15,424 nt of DNA. Origin: CAZEHO01 sp964511945. Its GTDB lineage: Bacteria; Actinomycetota; Acidimicrobiia; Spongiisociales; UBA11373. The DNA lies in assembly GCA_964511945.1 (NCBI GenBank), contig CAZEHO010000051.1:1-15424 (forward strand). The letters are read 5' to 3'. The translations under genes were made by a program, and so were the position numbers. Numbering within the stretch: the stretch's first letter is position 1; every line of letters starts with the position of its first letter. Under the pieces are notes generated by a model. That model worked only from the letters and a program-made list of their open reading frames with translations, had not been told where the DNA came from and did no database searches. Of this stretch, positions 7,104-13,646 are shown in pieces.

Positions 7104-8108
7104 ATGGAAGCCTTCATCCGCGGCCTGCCGAAAGTCGAACTCCACCTCCACATCGAAGGCACGCTGGAGCCGGAGATGATGTTCCAGCTCGCTGAACGCA
7201 ACAGCGTCGATCTTCCATTCGCATCGGTCGAAGAGGTCCGGACGGCATACGAGTTCACCGACCTCCAGTCGTTCCTCGACATCTACTACCAGGGCGCGGC
7301 CGTGCTGCAGACCGAGCAGGATTTCTACGACCTGATGTGGGCTTACCTCGAACAGATGGCCGGCGAAAACCTGCGCCACGCCGAGATCTTCTTTGATCCC
7401 CAGACCCACACCGAGCGCGGGATCGGGTTCGACGTGTTCATGCCCGGATTCATCAGGGCTCAGCGCGATGCCACAGCGAGCTTCGGACTCACGACGATGC
7501 TCATCATGTGCTTCCTGCGCCATCTTCCGGCTGAGGACGCGGTCGAAACGCTGGAGCAGGCGCGGCCGTTCGCCGATGCCATCGTCGCCGTCGGACTCGA
7601 CTCCGGCGAGGTCGGCAATCCGCCGGAACGCTACGTGGAGGCTTACCGCCGCGCCAAGGAGATGGGTCTGAGGGCCGTGGCCCACGCCGGCGAGGAGGGT
7701 CCACCTTCATACATCTGGGGTGCGCTCGACAGCCTCGGTGCCGAACGCATCGACCACGGCGTCGCCTCCGAGGAGGACGACGAACTGCTCGACCGTCTGG
7801 TCGCTGAGGGGATCCCGCTCACCATGTGCCCGCTCTCCAATGTGAAGCTGCGGGTGTTCGACGTGATGAAGGACCACAACCTGAAGCGACTGCTCGACCG
7901 CGGCGTCAAGGTGATGGTCAACTCCGACGATCCTGCCTATTTCGGCGGGTACCTCACCGAGAACTACATCGCACTGCAGCGGGGCCTCGACCTGAGCCGG
8001 GATGACCTGGCGACCCTGGCCCGCAACGGGATCGAGGCGACGTTCCTGGGTCCGGAAAGCAAGACGGCACTGCTGGCCGAACTGGACGGGTATCTGGCGG
8101 ACGCCTGA
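7104..8108 (+). CDS. Adenosine/adenine deaminase family hydrolase, adenine-deaminase type
   Basis: A 334-residue zinc hydrolase of the ADA family. Metal and catalytic residues are visible: H14 and H16 (in 'ELHLHIEGTLEPE'), H194 and E197 ('AHAGEE'), H218 ('RIDHG'), and D275/D276 ('NSDDPAYFGGY'). The last motif, 'EIFFDPQTHTERGI' at about residue 94, and HxHIEG in place of the HxHLDG of true adenosine deaminases are features of the adenine deaminase branch (yeast Aah1, bacterial type 2). The likely reaction is adenine to hypoxanthine plus ammonia. ATG 7104 follows GAGGAG. It is divergent from the purine importer and convergent with trpG (10-bp gap). Activity on adenosine cannot be excluded by reading alone. 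Confidence 0.92.
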   Translation: MEAFIRGLPKVELHLHIEGTLEPEMMFQLAERNSVDLPFASVEEVRTAYEFTDLQSFLDIYYQGAAVLQTEQDFYDLMWAYLEQMAGENLRHAEIFFDPQTHTERGIGFDVFMPGFIRAQRDATASFGLTTMLIMCFLRHLPAEDAVETLEQARPFADAIVAVGLDSGEVGNPPERYVEAYRRAKEMGLRAVAHAGEEGPPSYIWGALDSLGAERIDHGVASEEDDELLDRLVAEGIPLTMCPLSNVKLRVFDVMKDHNLKRLLDRGVKVMVNSDDPAYFGGYLTENYIALQRGLDLSRDDLATLARNGIEATFLGPESKTALLAELDGYLADA

Positions 8109-8118
8109 GCGCCAAGCC

Positions 8119-8691
<573 letters not shown>

Positions 8692-8710
8692 GCGGACTCC
8701 GGACGAAGGG

Positions 8711-9580
8711 CTAGGGCGACGCCAGGATAACTTCGGCGTTGGGCCCGTCGATGAGGTGCGCAAAGACCACGAGGCGCTCCCGGGATGAGTACCTCGGGTT
8801 GCAGGTGGTGAGGGTTAACCAGGCGCCGCGCCACTGACCGGTCACCCACACATCAGACGGCTCGACCACCCTGGTCTCGACCACCGCATAGGTGTGGACG
8901 CCGGTGGCCCCCTCCACCGTGATCGTGTCCCCGGGAGCGAGCCGCTCGAGATGGGCAAACGGTGCCCCGTATGTTGTGCGGTGCCCGCTGATGACCGCGT
9001 TGCCCGGCTCCCCCGGCAGAGCGGTTCCCGACATGTGCCCGGCTCCCATCCTGAGATCGGCCGGGGTCACACCCTCGACAACGGTCCAATCGACATCGGC
9101 GGCGGGGATCACGATCCTGCCGACCGCAACCCCGCCCGTCGGCGGTGCCTCGGTAATCACGACCGGCTCCGCCGGAGCGGACAGCTCCTCGCCGGGCAGT
9201 TCCGCAGCAACCGGAACAGGGTCGGGGATCGCGGGATCGGCCGAGTACTCAAGGACGTCTGGCAGCGCCGGTGCGGCAGCAGATGGGGCTGCCAGCACGA
9301 TCTCCGGAGGCAACTCGATGGGTGCTTCGGGCAACGCTTCGGCCACGTACACCTCACGCTCCGGGACCAGGGCGGCCGATCGCTCGGCGAGCGATTCGGC
9401 AAGAGACTCCTGCGCACCCTCGGCGATCAGGTCCGTGATCCAGACCTGATATCCAACGAACCCGGCGACCACGAGGCCGGCCGCAACGAGGAGCGCTCCA
9501 ACCGCCTTGACCGGTGTGAGCGACATCCGACGGTGCGAGCGGAAGACGGGCAACCGCTCGCGAGTGACGCCCTGCACCAT
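8711..9580 (-). CDS. srtE: Class E sortase
   Basis: A 289-residue membrane-anchored transpeptidase that attaches proteins to the cell wall or processes pilus-like substrates. After a short cytoplasmic N-terminus there is one membrane segment (about residues 24-47). A Pro/Ala/Glu-rich extracellular linker (about 70-150) leads to the sortase domain. Catalytic His200 lies in 'VISGHRTTYG', Cys260 in 'LTLTTCNPRYSSRERL', and the Arg is 267 or 269. The TLTTC signature is typical of class E sortases. ATG 9580 has AAGGAG eight bases upstream. It is divergent from crgA and leads into trpG, as in many actinobacteria. No LAxTG-bearing substrate is seen in this window. Confidence 0.92.
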   Translation of the reverse strand: MVQGVTRERLPVFRSHRRMSLTPVKAVGALLVAAGLVVAGFVGYQVWITDLIAEGAQESLAESLAERSAALVPEREVYVAEALPEAPIELPPEIVLAAPSAAAPALPDVLEYSADPAIPDPVPVAAELPGEELSAPAEPVVITEAPPTGGVAVGRIVIPAADVDWTVVEGVTPADLRMGAGHMSGTALPGEPGNAVISGHRTTYGAPFAHLERLAPGDTITVEGATGVHTYAVVETRVVEPSDVWVTGQWRGAWLTLTTCNPRYSSRERLVVFAHLIDGPNAEVILASP

Positions 9581-9629
9581 CCGTGGTACTCCTTGCGTTC
9601 CGTCGCCACGAGGCTCGGCAGGGGGCCGC

Positions 9630-9635
9630 TACGCT
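9630..9635 (+). promoter_or_regulatory. -10 element for a probably leaderless crgA mRNA
   Basis: TACGCT lies seven bases before the crgA ATG, the distance at which transcription would begin on the start codon itself. No Shine-Dalgarno sequence precedes the ATG. No clear -35 is visible. Leaderless mRNAs are common in actinobacteria. Confidence 0.4.
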
Positions 9636-9642
9636 TGCCGCC

Positions 9643-9888
9643 ATGCCGAAGTCCAAAGGTCGAAAGAAGCCGCGGCGCAGTACGCCGCAAGCTCCGCCCC
9701 CTCCAACCAAGGAGAAGGTCTCGCCCACCTGGTACGTGGCTCTGATGTTCTCGCTGATGGCCATCGGCGCCATCGTGATCATCCTTAACTACATCGGCCT
9801 GCTGCCCGGGGGAACCGACAACAACTGGCTGTTCGTCGGTCTCGGAGCCATCGGAATCGGCTTCTTGATGACCATGAACTACCACTGA
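9643..9888 (+). CDS. crgA: Cell division protein CrgA
   Basis: An 81-residue small membrane protein. It begins with the characteristic basic stretch 'MPKSKGRKKPRR', followed by a Pro-rich linker. Two membrane segments follow (about residues 30-49 and 62-78), separated by 'GLLPGGTDNNW', and the protein ends in 'MTMNYH'. CrgA is an actinobacterial septation protein that binds FtsZ-linked division proteins and peptidoglycan synthases at the septum. Length and layout match the family. It is divergent from the sortase/trpG pair, as in the origin-proximal clusters of other actinobacteria. The start appears leaderless. Confidence 0.92.
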   Translation: MPKSKGRKKPRRSTPQAPPPPTKEKVSPTWYVALMFSLMAIGAIVIILNYIGLLPGGTDNNWLFVGLGAIGIGFLMTMNYH

Positions 9889-9901
9889 CGAGAACGCGAA
9901 A

Positions 9902-9933
9902 TTCTCCCCAGCGTTGTCAACACCTGTGGAGAA
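9902..9933. promoter_or_regulatory. Cluster of three DnaA-box-like 9-mers
   Basis: TTCTCCCCA (9902-9910), TTGTCAACA (9914-9922) and, inverted, TGTGGAGAA (9925-9933, i.e. TTCTCCACA on the minus strand) are each one or two bases from the actinobacterial DnaA box TTGTCCACA. The last two face each other across CC. They lie in the 114-bp convergent gap between crgA and the zinc-ribbon gene, which otherwise shows no clear gene or terminator. A binding role is inferred. Confidence 0.4.
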
Positions 9934-10002
9934 CGCGCGCTCGGTGACCATCGTTTCGCGATCTTCAACGCAGCGCGCGCACCGGTGCCGGGTCGAGACT
10001 GG

Positions 10003-10248
10003 CTAGTCGACGGGCTCCATCTCCTCACGGCAATGCCGTGGCGGACGGATTTCCTCTCCCTGAGTGTGGGTCACCGTTAGCCGCATCCCGCAGATCCTGC
10101 ACCGGTAGTCGATCTCAACTACGACCAGGTCGTCCGGATCCGGCTCCTCCGGTTGCGGGGTGGCCAGCAGACGGATCGCCCACCACCCGATCCGCAGGAT
10201 CACGATCCCGATGACGATCGCGATCAGGATCTGGAGGAAGCCGCTCAT
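10003..10248 (-). CDS. Small membrane protein with C-terminal zinc-ribbon-like motif
   Basis: An 81-residue protein. It has an N-terminal hydrophobic segment (about residues 3-28), an acidic Pro-rich linker (31-41), and a compact C-terminal domain with C50xxC53 in 'YRCRICGMRL' and H72/C73 in 'PPRHCREEM'. The three Cys and one His could bind one zinc ion. The function is unknown; a membrane-tethered metal-binding or nucleic-acid-contacting role is possible but unproven. ATG 10248-10246 is chosen because it gives the membrane segment at the N-terminus and lies just seven bases past the thiolase stop; the frame opens further, but inside the thiolase gene. Probably co-transcribed with the thiolase gene. 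Confidence 0.78.
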   Translation of the reverse strand: MSGFLQILIAIVIGIVILRIGWWAIRLLATPQPEEPDPDDLVVVEIDYRCRICGMRLTVTHTQGEEIRPPRHCREEMEPVD

Positions 10249-10255
10249 CGCTTCG

Positions 10256-11416
10256 CTAGATGCGCTCGAGGATGGTGCCGTTGGCCATGCCGCCGCCCTC
10301 ACACATCGACTGCAGCCCGTACCGCGCTCCGGAACGGACCATCTCGTGGACGAGGGTGGTCATGATCTTGGCGCCGGAGGCACCGAGTGGGTGGCCGAGG
10401 GCCATCGCACCGCCGTTGACGTTGACCTTCTCCCAACCGGCACCGGTCTCGGCGAGCCAGGCGCCGACGACCGATGAGAAGGCCTCGTTGATCTCGAACA
10501 GGTCGATGTCGCCCACTCCCAGCCCGGCGCTCTCTAGGACCTTGTGGGTGGCCGGGATCGGGCCGGTCAGCATGATGACCGGATCGACGCCGGTGAGTGA
10601 GAAAGCCTTGAAGCGAGCCAGCGGCTCCATGTCGAAATGTTCCGCGGTGTCCTCCCCCATGATGAGGAGAGCGGCGGCACCATCTGAGATCTGCGACGAG
10701 TTGCCGGCCGTGATCAGGCCGTCATCCTTGAAAGCGGGCTTGAGGGTGGCCAGCTTCTCGAGGGTGGTTCCCGGCCGGATTCCTTCGTCGGCCGTCATGA
10801 CCTCGGTGGACCCGTCCTCGGCCTTCACCTCGATCGGAACGATCTCGGTGGCGAAGCGATCCTCGTCCGTTGCCGTGGCAGCGCGCATGTGGGAGTCGTA
10901 GGCGAGCTGATCGAGGTGCTCGCGCGACAGGCCCCATTTCTCGGCGACCATTTCGGCGGAGAGACCCTGCGGCACCATGTCGGGGTAGCGCTCCATCATC
11001 TTCGGGCCGAAGGGCATGCCGGGGCCCTGAGAAGCGGTGACCAGCATCGGAACGCGGGTCATTGCCTCGACCCCGGCGGCGATGGCGATGTCGTAGACGC
11101 CGGCCATCACCCCCTGCGCCGCGAAGTGAGCGGTCTGCTGGCTCGATCCACACTGCCGGTCGATGGTGGTTCCGGGAACCTCTTCCGGGAACCCGGCGGC
11201 GAGCAGCGCGTTCCGGCCGACATTGACCCCTTGCTCCCCGGTCTGGGAGACACAGCCCATCAGCACGTCGTCGACCCGGGCGGGATCGAGGTCGTTGCGC
11301 TCGACGAGGGCCCTGAGCACCTCGCCGGCGAGGTCGACCGGATGCCAGTCCTTCAGCTTGCCGTTGCGTTTCCCTGCCGGGGTCCGAACCGCATCCACGA
11401 TCACGGCGTTGCGCAT
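10256..11416 (-). CDS. Thiolase family protein (acetyl-CoA C-acyltransferase)
   Basis: A 386-residue thiolase, full length for the family. It starts 'MRNAVIVDAVRTPAGKRNG'. The acyl-binding Cys89 lies in 'DRQCGSSQQT', the general-base His342 in 'GHPLGASGAK', and the proton-donor Cys372 in 'CEGGGMANG', so all catalytic residues are present. It either cleaves 3-ketoacyl-CoA in beta-oxidation (FadA type) or condenses two acetyl-CoA; sequence alone does not decide. ATG 11416-11414 follows GGGAGG on the minus strand. An in-frame extension to 11440 adds no family sequence. The small zinc-ribbon membrane protein gene follows after seven bases. No other beta-oxidation gene is nearby. Confidence 0.94.
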   Translation of the reverse strand: MRNAVIVDAVRTPAGKRNGKLKDWHPVDLAGEVLRALVERNDLDPARVDDVLMGCVSQTGEQGVNVGRNALLAAGFPEEVPGTTIDRQCGSSQQTAHFAAQGVMAGVYDIAIAAGVEAMTRVPMLVTASQGPGMPFGPKMMERYPDMVPQGLSAEMVAEKWGLSREHLDQLAYDSHMRAATATDEDRFATEIVPIEVKAEDGSTEVMTADEGIRPGTTLEKLATLKPAFKDDGLITAGNSSQISDGAAALLIMGEDTAEHFDMEPLARFKAFSLTGVDPVIMLTGPIPATHKVLESAGLGVGDIDLFEINEAFSSVVGAWLAETGAGWEKVNVNGGAMALGHPLGASGAKIMTTLVHEMVRSGARYGLQSMCEGGGMANGTILERI

Positions 11417-11495
11417 GGGGCCTCCCTGAGATCTCGCCATCGAGCCTACCGAGCGAGATGTCTCAAGAGCCCTGCTGATCCGACGCGCCGTTGCG

Positions 11496-11501
11496 TATCA
11501 T
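11496..11501 (+). promoter_or_regulatory. -10 element of tRNA-Ala promoter
   Basis: TATCAT lies 11 bases before the 5' end of tRNA-Ala. The sequence 17 bases further upstream (TGCTGA) is only a weak -35. Spacing to the tRNA is reasonable for a tRNA promoter. Confidence 0.4.
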
Positions 11502-11512
11502 GTGGCGGCCTT

Positions 11513-11586
11513 GGGGATGTAGCTCAGTCCGGCAGAGCACCTGGTTTGCATCCAGGGGGTCAGGGGTTCGAATCCCCTCATCTCCA
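11513..11586 (+). tRNA. tRNA-Ala (anticodon TGC)
   Basis: A full cloverleaf can be drawn. The acceptor arm is GGGGATG/CATCTCC with the G3-U70 wobble pair that identifies alanine tRNAs. The D stem is GCTC/GAGC. The anticodon stem CCTGG/CCAGG holds loop TTTGCAT, with anticodon TGC at 11547-11549. The T stem AGGGG/CCCCT holds loop TTCGAAT. The discriminator base is A and CCA is not encoded. Its 3' end is duplicated downstream (11667-11689). It lies in tandem with tRNA-Ile. Confidence 0.96.
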
Positions 11587-11587
11587 C
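11565..11587 (+). repeat. tRNA-Ala 3' end, attachment-site-like copy 1
   Basis: This 23-bp stretch covers the T arm and 3' acceptor strand of tRNA-Ala plus one base, and recurs without mismatch at 11667-11689. This is the part of tRNA genes most often used as attB by tyrosine recombinases. Confidence 0.7.
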
Positions 11588-11666
11588 CCGCGAGGCGTCG
11601 TCAGATGTGGCTACGCGTCTCGGACGGAGCTGTGGAAGGTTCGCGCCATCAGCAATTCGCGCAGAT

Positions 11667-11689
11667 GGTTCGAATCCCCTCATCTCCAC
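11667..11689 (+). repeat. tRNA-Ala 3' end, attachment-site-like copy 2 (relic)
   Basis: An identical 23-bp copy of the 3' end of tRNA-Ala, 102 bp downstream. The bases before it do not fold into a tRNA. The 79 bp between the two copies (11588-11666) contain no recognisable gene. The best reading is a leftover att site of an integrative element that has since been mostly deleted. Confidence 0.7.
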
Positions 11690-11724
11690 GGGGGTCCGCA
11701 CTGATTGCGGCCCTGCTTCGTTGG

Positions 11725-11730
11725 TACACT
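11725..11730 (+). promoter_or_regulatory. -10 element of tRNA-Ile promoter
   Basis: TACACT lies 12 bases before the 5' end of tRNA-Ile. TTGCGG at 11705-11710 resembles a -35 but the 14-base spacing is short. If used, tRNA-Ile has its own promoter downstream of the duplicated att copy. Confidence 0.4.
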
Positions 11731-11742
11731 CGCGTGCCCAAC

Positions 11743-11819
11743 GGGCCCGTAGCTCAGGTGGTTAGAGCGCATCCCTGATAAGGATGAGGTCGCTGGTTCG
11801 AGTCCAGCCGGGCCCACCA
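11743..11819 (+). tRNA. tRNA-Ile (anticodon GAT)
   Basis: The acceptor arm is GGGCCCG/CGGGCCC. The D stem is GCTC/GAGC. The anticodon stem CATCC/GGATG has loop CTGATAA and anticodon GAT at 11777-11779. The T stem GCTGG/CCAGC has loop TTCGAGT. Discriminator A is at 11816, and the CCA end is encoded at 11817-11819, unlike tRNA-Ala. Its 3' half (about 11792-11820) is the probable attachment site of the adjacent integrase, and the gene remains intact. The integrase gene converges on it. Confidence 0.96.
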
Positions 11820-11822
11820 CAC

Positions 11823-11848
11823 AAACCCCCTGGTCACAGGGGGTTTTT
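11823..11848. terminator. Rho-independent terminator between tRNA-Ile and integrase
   Basis: AAACCCCCTG (11823-11832) and CAGGGGGTTT (11837-11846) form a perfect 10-bp stem with loop GTCA, followed by T residues to 11848. Reading to the right it terminates the tRNA transcript. The AAA on the left gives a short T-run on the minus strand, so it can also end the integrase message, whose TGA starts at 11850. Confidence 0.85.
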
Positions 11849-12975
11849 CACATTCCAGGACCGAACGAAACGTCCCGGGATTGGTCCAGAGTCCGCACAG
11901 AATCCGCAAGAATCCGCCTGTAGGCGGCATCAAGGGTTGTCGCAGCGGCTGAATCGAGGCCCTCGAAGAGGTGCCCGTAAGTGTCGAGAGTTGTCGTGAT
12001 CGAGGAGTGCCCGAGCCGTTCCTGGATCACCTTGGCGTGCACTCCCTCGCGGATCAGGATCGCCGCGTGGGTGTGCCGCAGGTCATGGAAGCGGCACGGC
12101 CTCCCCACCGAGTCGTCGACCGCGGGTAGCCAGACGCGGCGGCGGAAGTTCACCCGATGGATCGGCCCACCCCGCGGAGCAGTGAACACCAAGCCCGACG
12201 GATCCGGGAAATCGGCAAGGTGCCGATCCAACACGCCGCAGAGGAACTCCGGTAGCGCCACCGACCGCCTCGAGGCCCTCGACTTCGGTTCCCCCAAATG
12301 GAACTCACCGGACACCTCCTGCAGGGTCTCCTCAACCCGCACCACCCCACGAGCCACATCCGCCGCATCCCGATGCAAACCGGCGAGCTCGCCAAACCTC
12401 AGACCCGTGTACGCCGCGGTGAGGACCATCGCCCGATACTGAGCATCGACCGCCCCCACCAGCTGCTCCAACTCGCCGGTATCGAGGATCCGCATCGGAG
12501 ACCGCCGCAGCTTCGGCAACGCCACGCCCCGACACGGCGAACGCACAATCAGGCCCTCCTCCACCGCCGCCTCCAACGACGACGCCAACAACCCAAACGC
12601 CTTCCGCACCGTCGCCGGCGCCCTCCTCGCCGACAACTCCGCCACCCAGCGCACCACCATCTGCGTATCGATCGCGCCAACCGGCACATCCCCAAACGCT
12701 GGCAACACGTGATTCCGCAACGCTGATTCATCCCGCAACCGAGTCCGCTCCGACACCTCCACCCGAGACCCCATGCTCTCCACCAACCAATCCCCAAACC
12801 GCATCCGAGCCAACGACGGATCCACCCACCGGCCCCGCACCTTGTCCGACTCCACCTCCGCCAACCACTGCTGAGCCTCCACCTTCCGATCGAAGTTCCG
12901 GGCCCGCTCCCGACCCGACGGATCCCGATACCTCGCCTGCCACCTCCCCGACCCCAACTTCCGAACATGAGCCAC
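11848..12975 (-). CDS. int: Tyrosine recombinase (phage/ICE-type integrase)
   Basis: About 375 residues with the layout of actinobacterial site-specific integrases. An N-terminal arm-binding segment ('VRKLGSGRWQARYRDPSGRER') comes first, then a SAM-like core-binding domain, then the catalytic domain. With this start the catalytic residues are R193 ('TGLRFGE'), K231 ('EPKSRAS'), H297 and R300 ('HDLRHTH'), H323 ('LGHSS') and Y333 ('TYGHLF'); all are present, so it looks active. GTG 12975 is preferred because 'AHVRKL' is the usual N-terminus and GGAG lies ten bases upstream. GTG 12981 or the longer frame to 13020 are alternatives. It abuts tRNA-Ile, its likely target. Its N-terminal two-thirds has a very different base skew from its C-terminal third. 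Confidence 0.93.
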   Translation of the reverse strand: MAHVRKLGSGRWQARYRDPSGRERARNFDRKVEAQQWLAEVESDKVRGRWVDPSLARMRFGDWLVESMGSRVEVSERTRLRDESALRNHVLPAFGDVPVGAIDTQMVVRWVAELSARRAPATVRKAFGLLASSLEAAVEEGLIVRSPCRGVALPKLRRSPMRILDTGELEQLVGAVDAQYRAMVLTAAYTGLRFGELAGLHRDAADVARGVVRVEETLQEVSGEFHLGEPKSRASRRSVALPEFLCGVLDRHLADFPDPSGLVFTAPRGGPIHRVNFRRRVWLPAVDDSVGRPCRFHDLRHTHAAILIREGVHAKVIQERLGHSSITTTLDTYGHLFEGLDSAAATTLDAAYRRILADSVRTLDQSRDVSFGPGM

Positions 12976-13164
12976 AAACACACCACTCCGACGCTTCGCC
13001 CCACAAGCTGCCAGACCCACCTCTCACCGCACTCCCCAACACCTCCCACCCAGAGGCTCAAGGCTGCGAGTGCAGAAGCCAGCAAGCCTCCCCGTTCGTG
13101 AACCGAAATCGCCACTCGGGCGAATCACCCTCGAACCCCACCGCCGAACCCAAGGGGGAGATCC

Positions 13165-13359
13165 GTGATCGCCAAGCTCAAGCGCTACCTCGGCAACACC
13201 AACACCCTCGAACTCCACGACACCCACAACGAGAACACCAACTGCCAACTCGACGAGATCGCCCACGACCACCGACGCTGGTACGACACCGCCCAAGAAG
13301 CCAAACGCGACCGTCCCTACGACAACTGCCACTGGTGCATCGGCGGCTCAACCCGCTAA
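13165..13359 (+). CDS. Small Cys-containing hypothetical protein
   Basis: A 64-residue soluble protein of unknown function. Start GTG 13165 is preceded by AAGGGGGAG (13152-13160) four bases upstream. It has one Cys in 'NTNCQLDEIAHDH' and a C-terminal CxxC in 'YDNCHWCIGGSTR', suggesting metal binding or a redox pair. The strongly patterned ends ('LGNTNTLELHDT' and 'CIGGSTR') look like those of a conserved family, but I cannot name one. It is divergent from the integrase, with 189 bp between their starts, and lies inside the putative element. Codons almost always end in C, and the coding strand has many C and A and few T. Confidence 0.65.
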   Translation: MIAKLKRYLGNTNTLELHDTHNENTNCQLDEIAHDHRRWYDTAQEAKRDRPYDNCHWCIGGSTR

Positions 13360-13646
13360 CCCGGCAACAAGCCACCACCAGACACCGCTGCCAAGGGAGC
13401 AGGCTGACTGTCGGTCAGGTCATCAGGCCAGGCTTCCAGACGTCCCCTCAGCCCGTCGCCAGGCAGGAGTCTCGGGTGGGTCCTCCCAGATCGCTTTCAA
13501 AGACACACGCACCTGCAACATGAGTTGCCGAAGGAGCGTGAGAGCAATCGGGGACCTACCTGCGGGCCCGGCTGTGGTCCCGGCACGACAGATCAGGCAG
13601 ACGTTGAGCCGTGATGCCGCTGGGGCGCTCGCTGCCCGCGCCCGGT
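13360..13646. other. Intergenic stretch without recognisable gene
   Basis: 287 bp between the small Cys protein and the stop of the unknown minus-strand gene. Only short frames occur, and none has a ribosome site plus convincing composition. A short inverted repeat CTGAC/GTCAG occurs near 13405-13420 without a T-run. It may contain decayed gene remains, but nothing can be assigned. Confidence 0.4.

Noticed and set aside
11588..11666. Possible tRNA pseudogene preceding the second tRNA-Ala 3' copy
   Set aside because: No acceptor partner, D arm or anticodon stem can be drawn upstream of the 23-bp copy.
12298..13115. Overlapping open frames on both strands in the integrase N-terminal region
   Set aside because: They are explained by the extreme C/A-rich plus strand. 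The proteins are repetitive in Arg/His/Pro or Trp/Gly, and the integrase frame alone has family motifs.
13098..13523. 141-codon plus-strand frame overlapping the small Cys protein
   Set aside because: It is Arg/Pro/Gln-rich without family sense. The 13165 frame has the ribosome site and patterned Cys motifs.
13564..13574. Inverted 11-bp match to the tRNA-Ile 3' end as a possible second att site
   Set aside because: The match GGGCCCGGCTG is short, GC-rich and partly palindromic, in the wrong orientation for a direct att repeat, and does not extend into the T loop.
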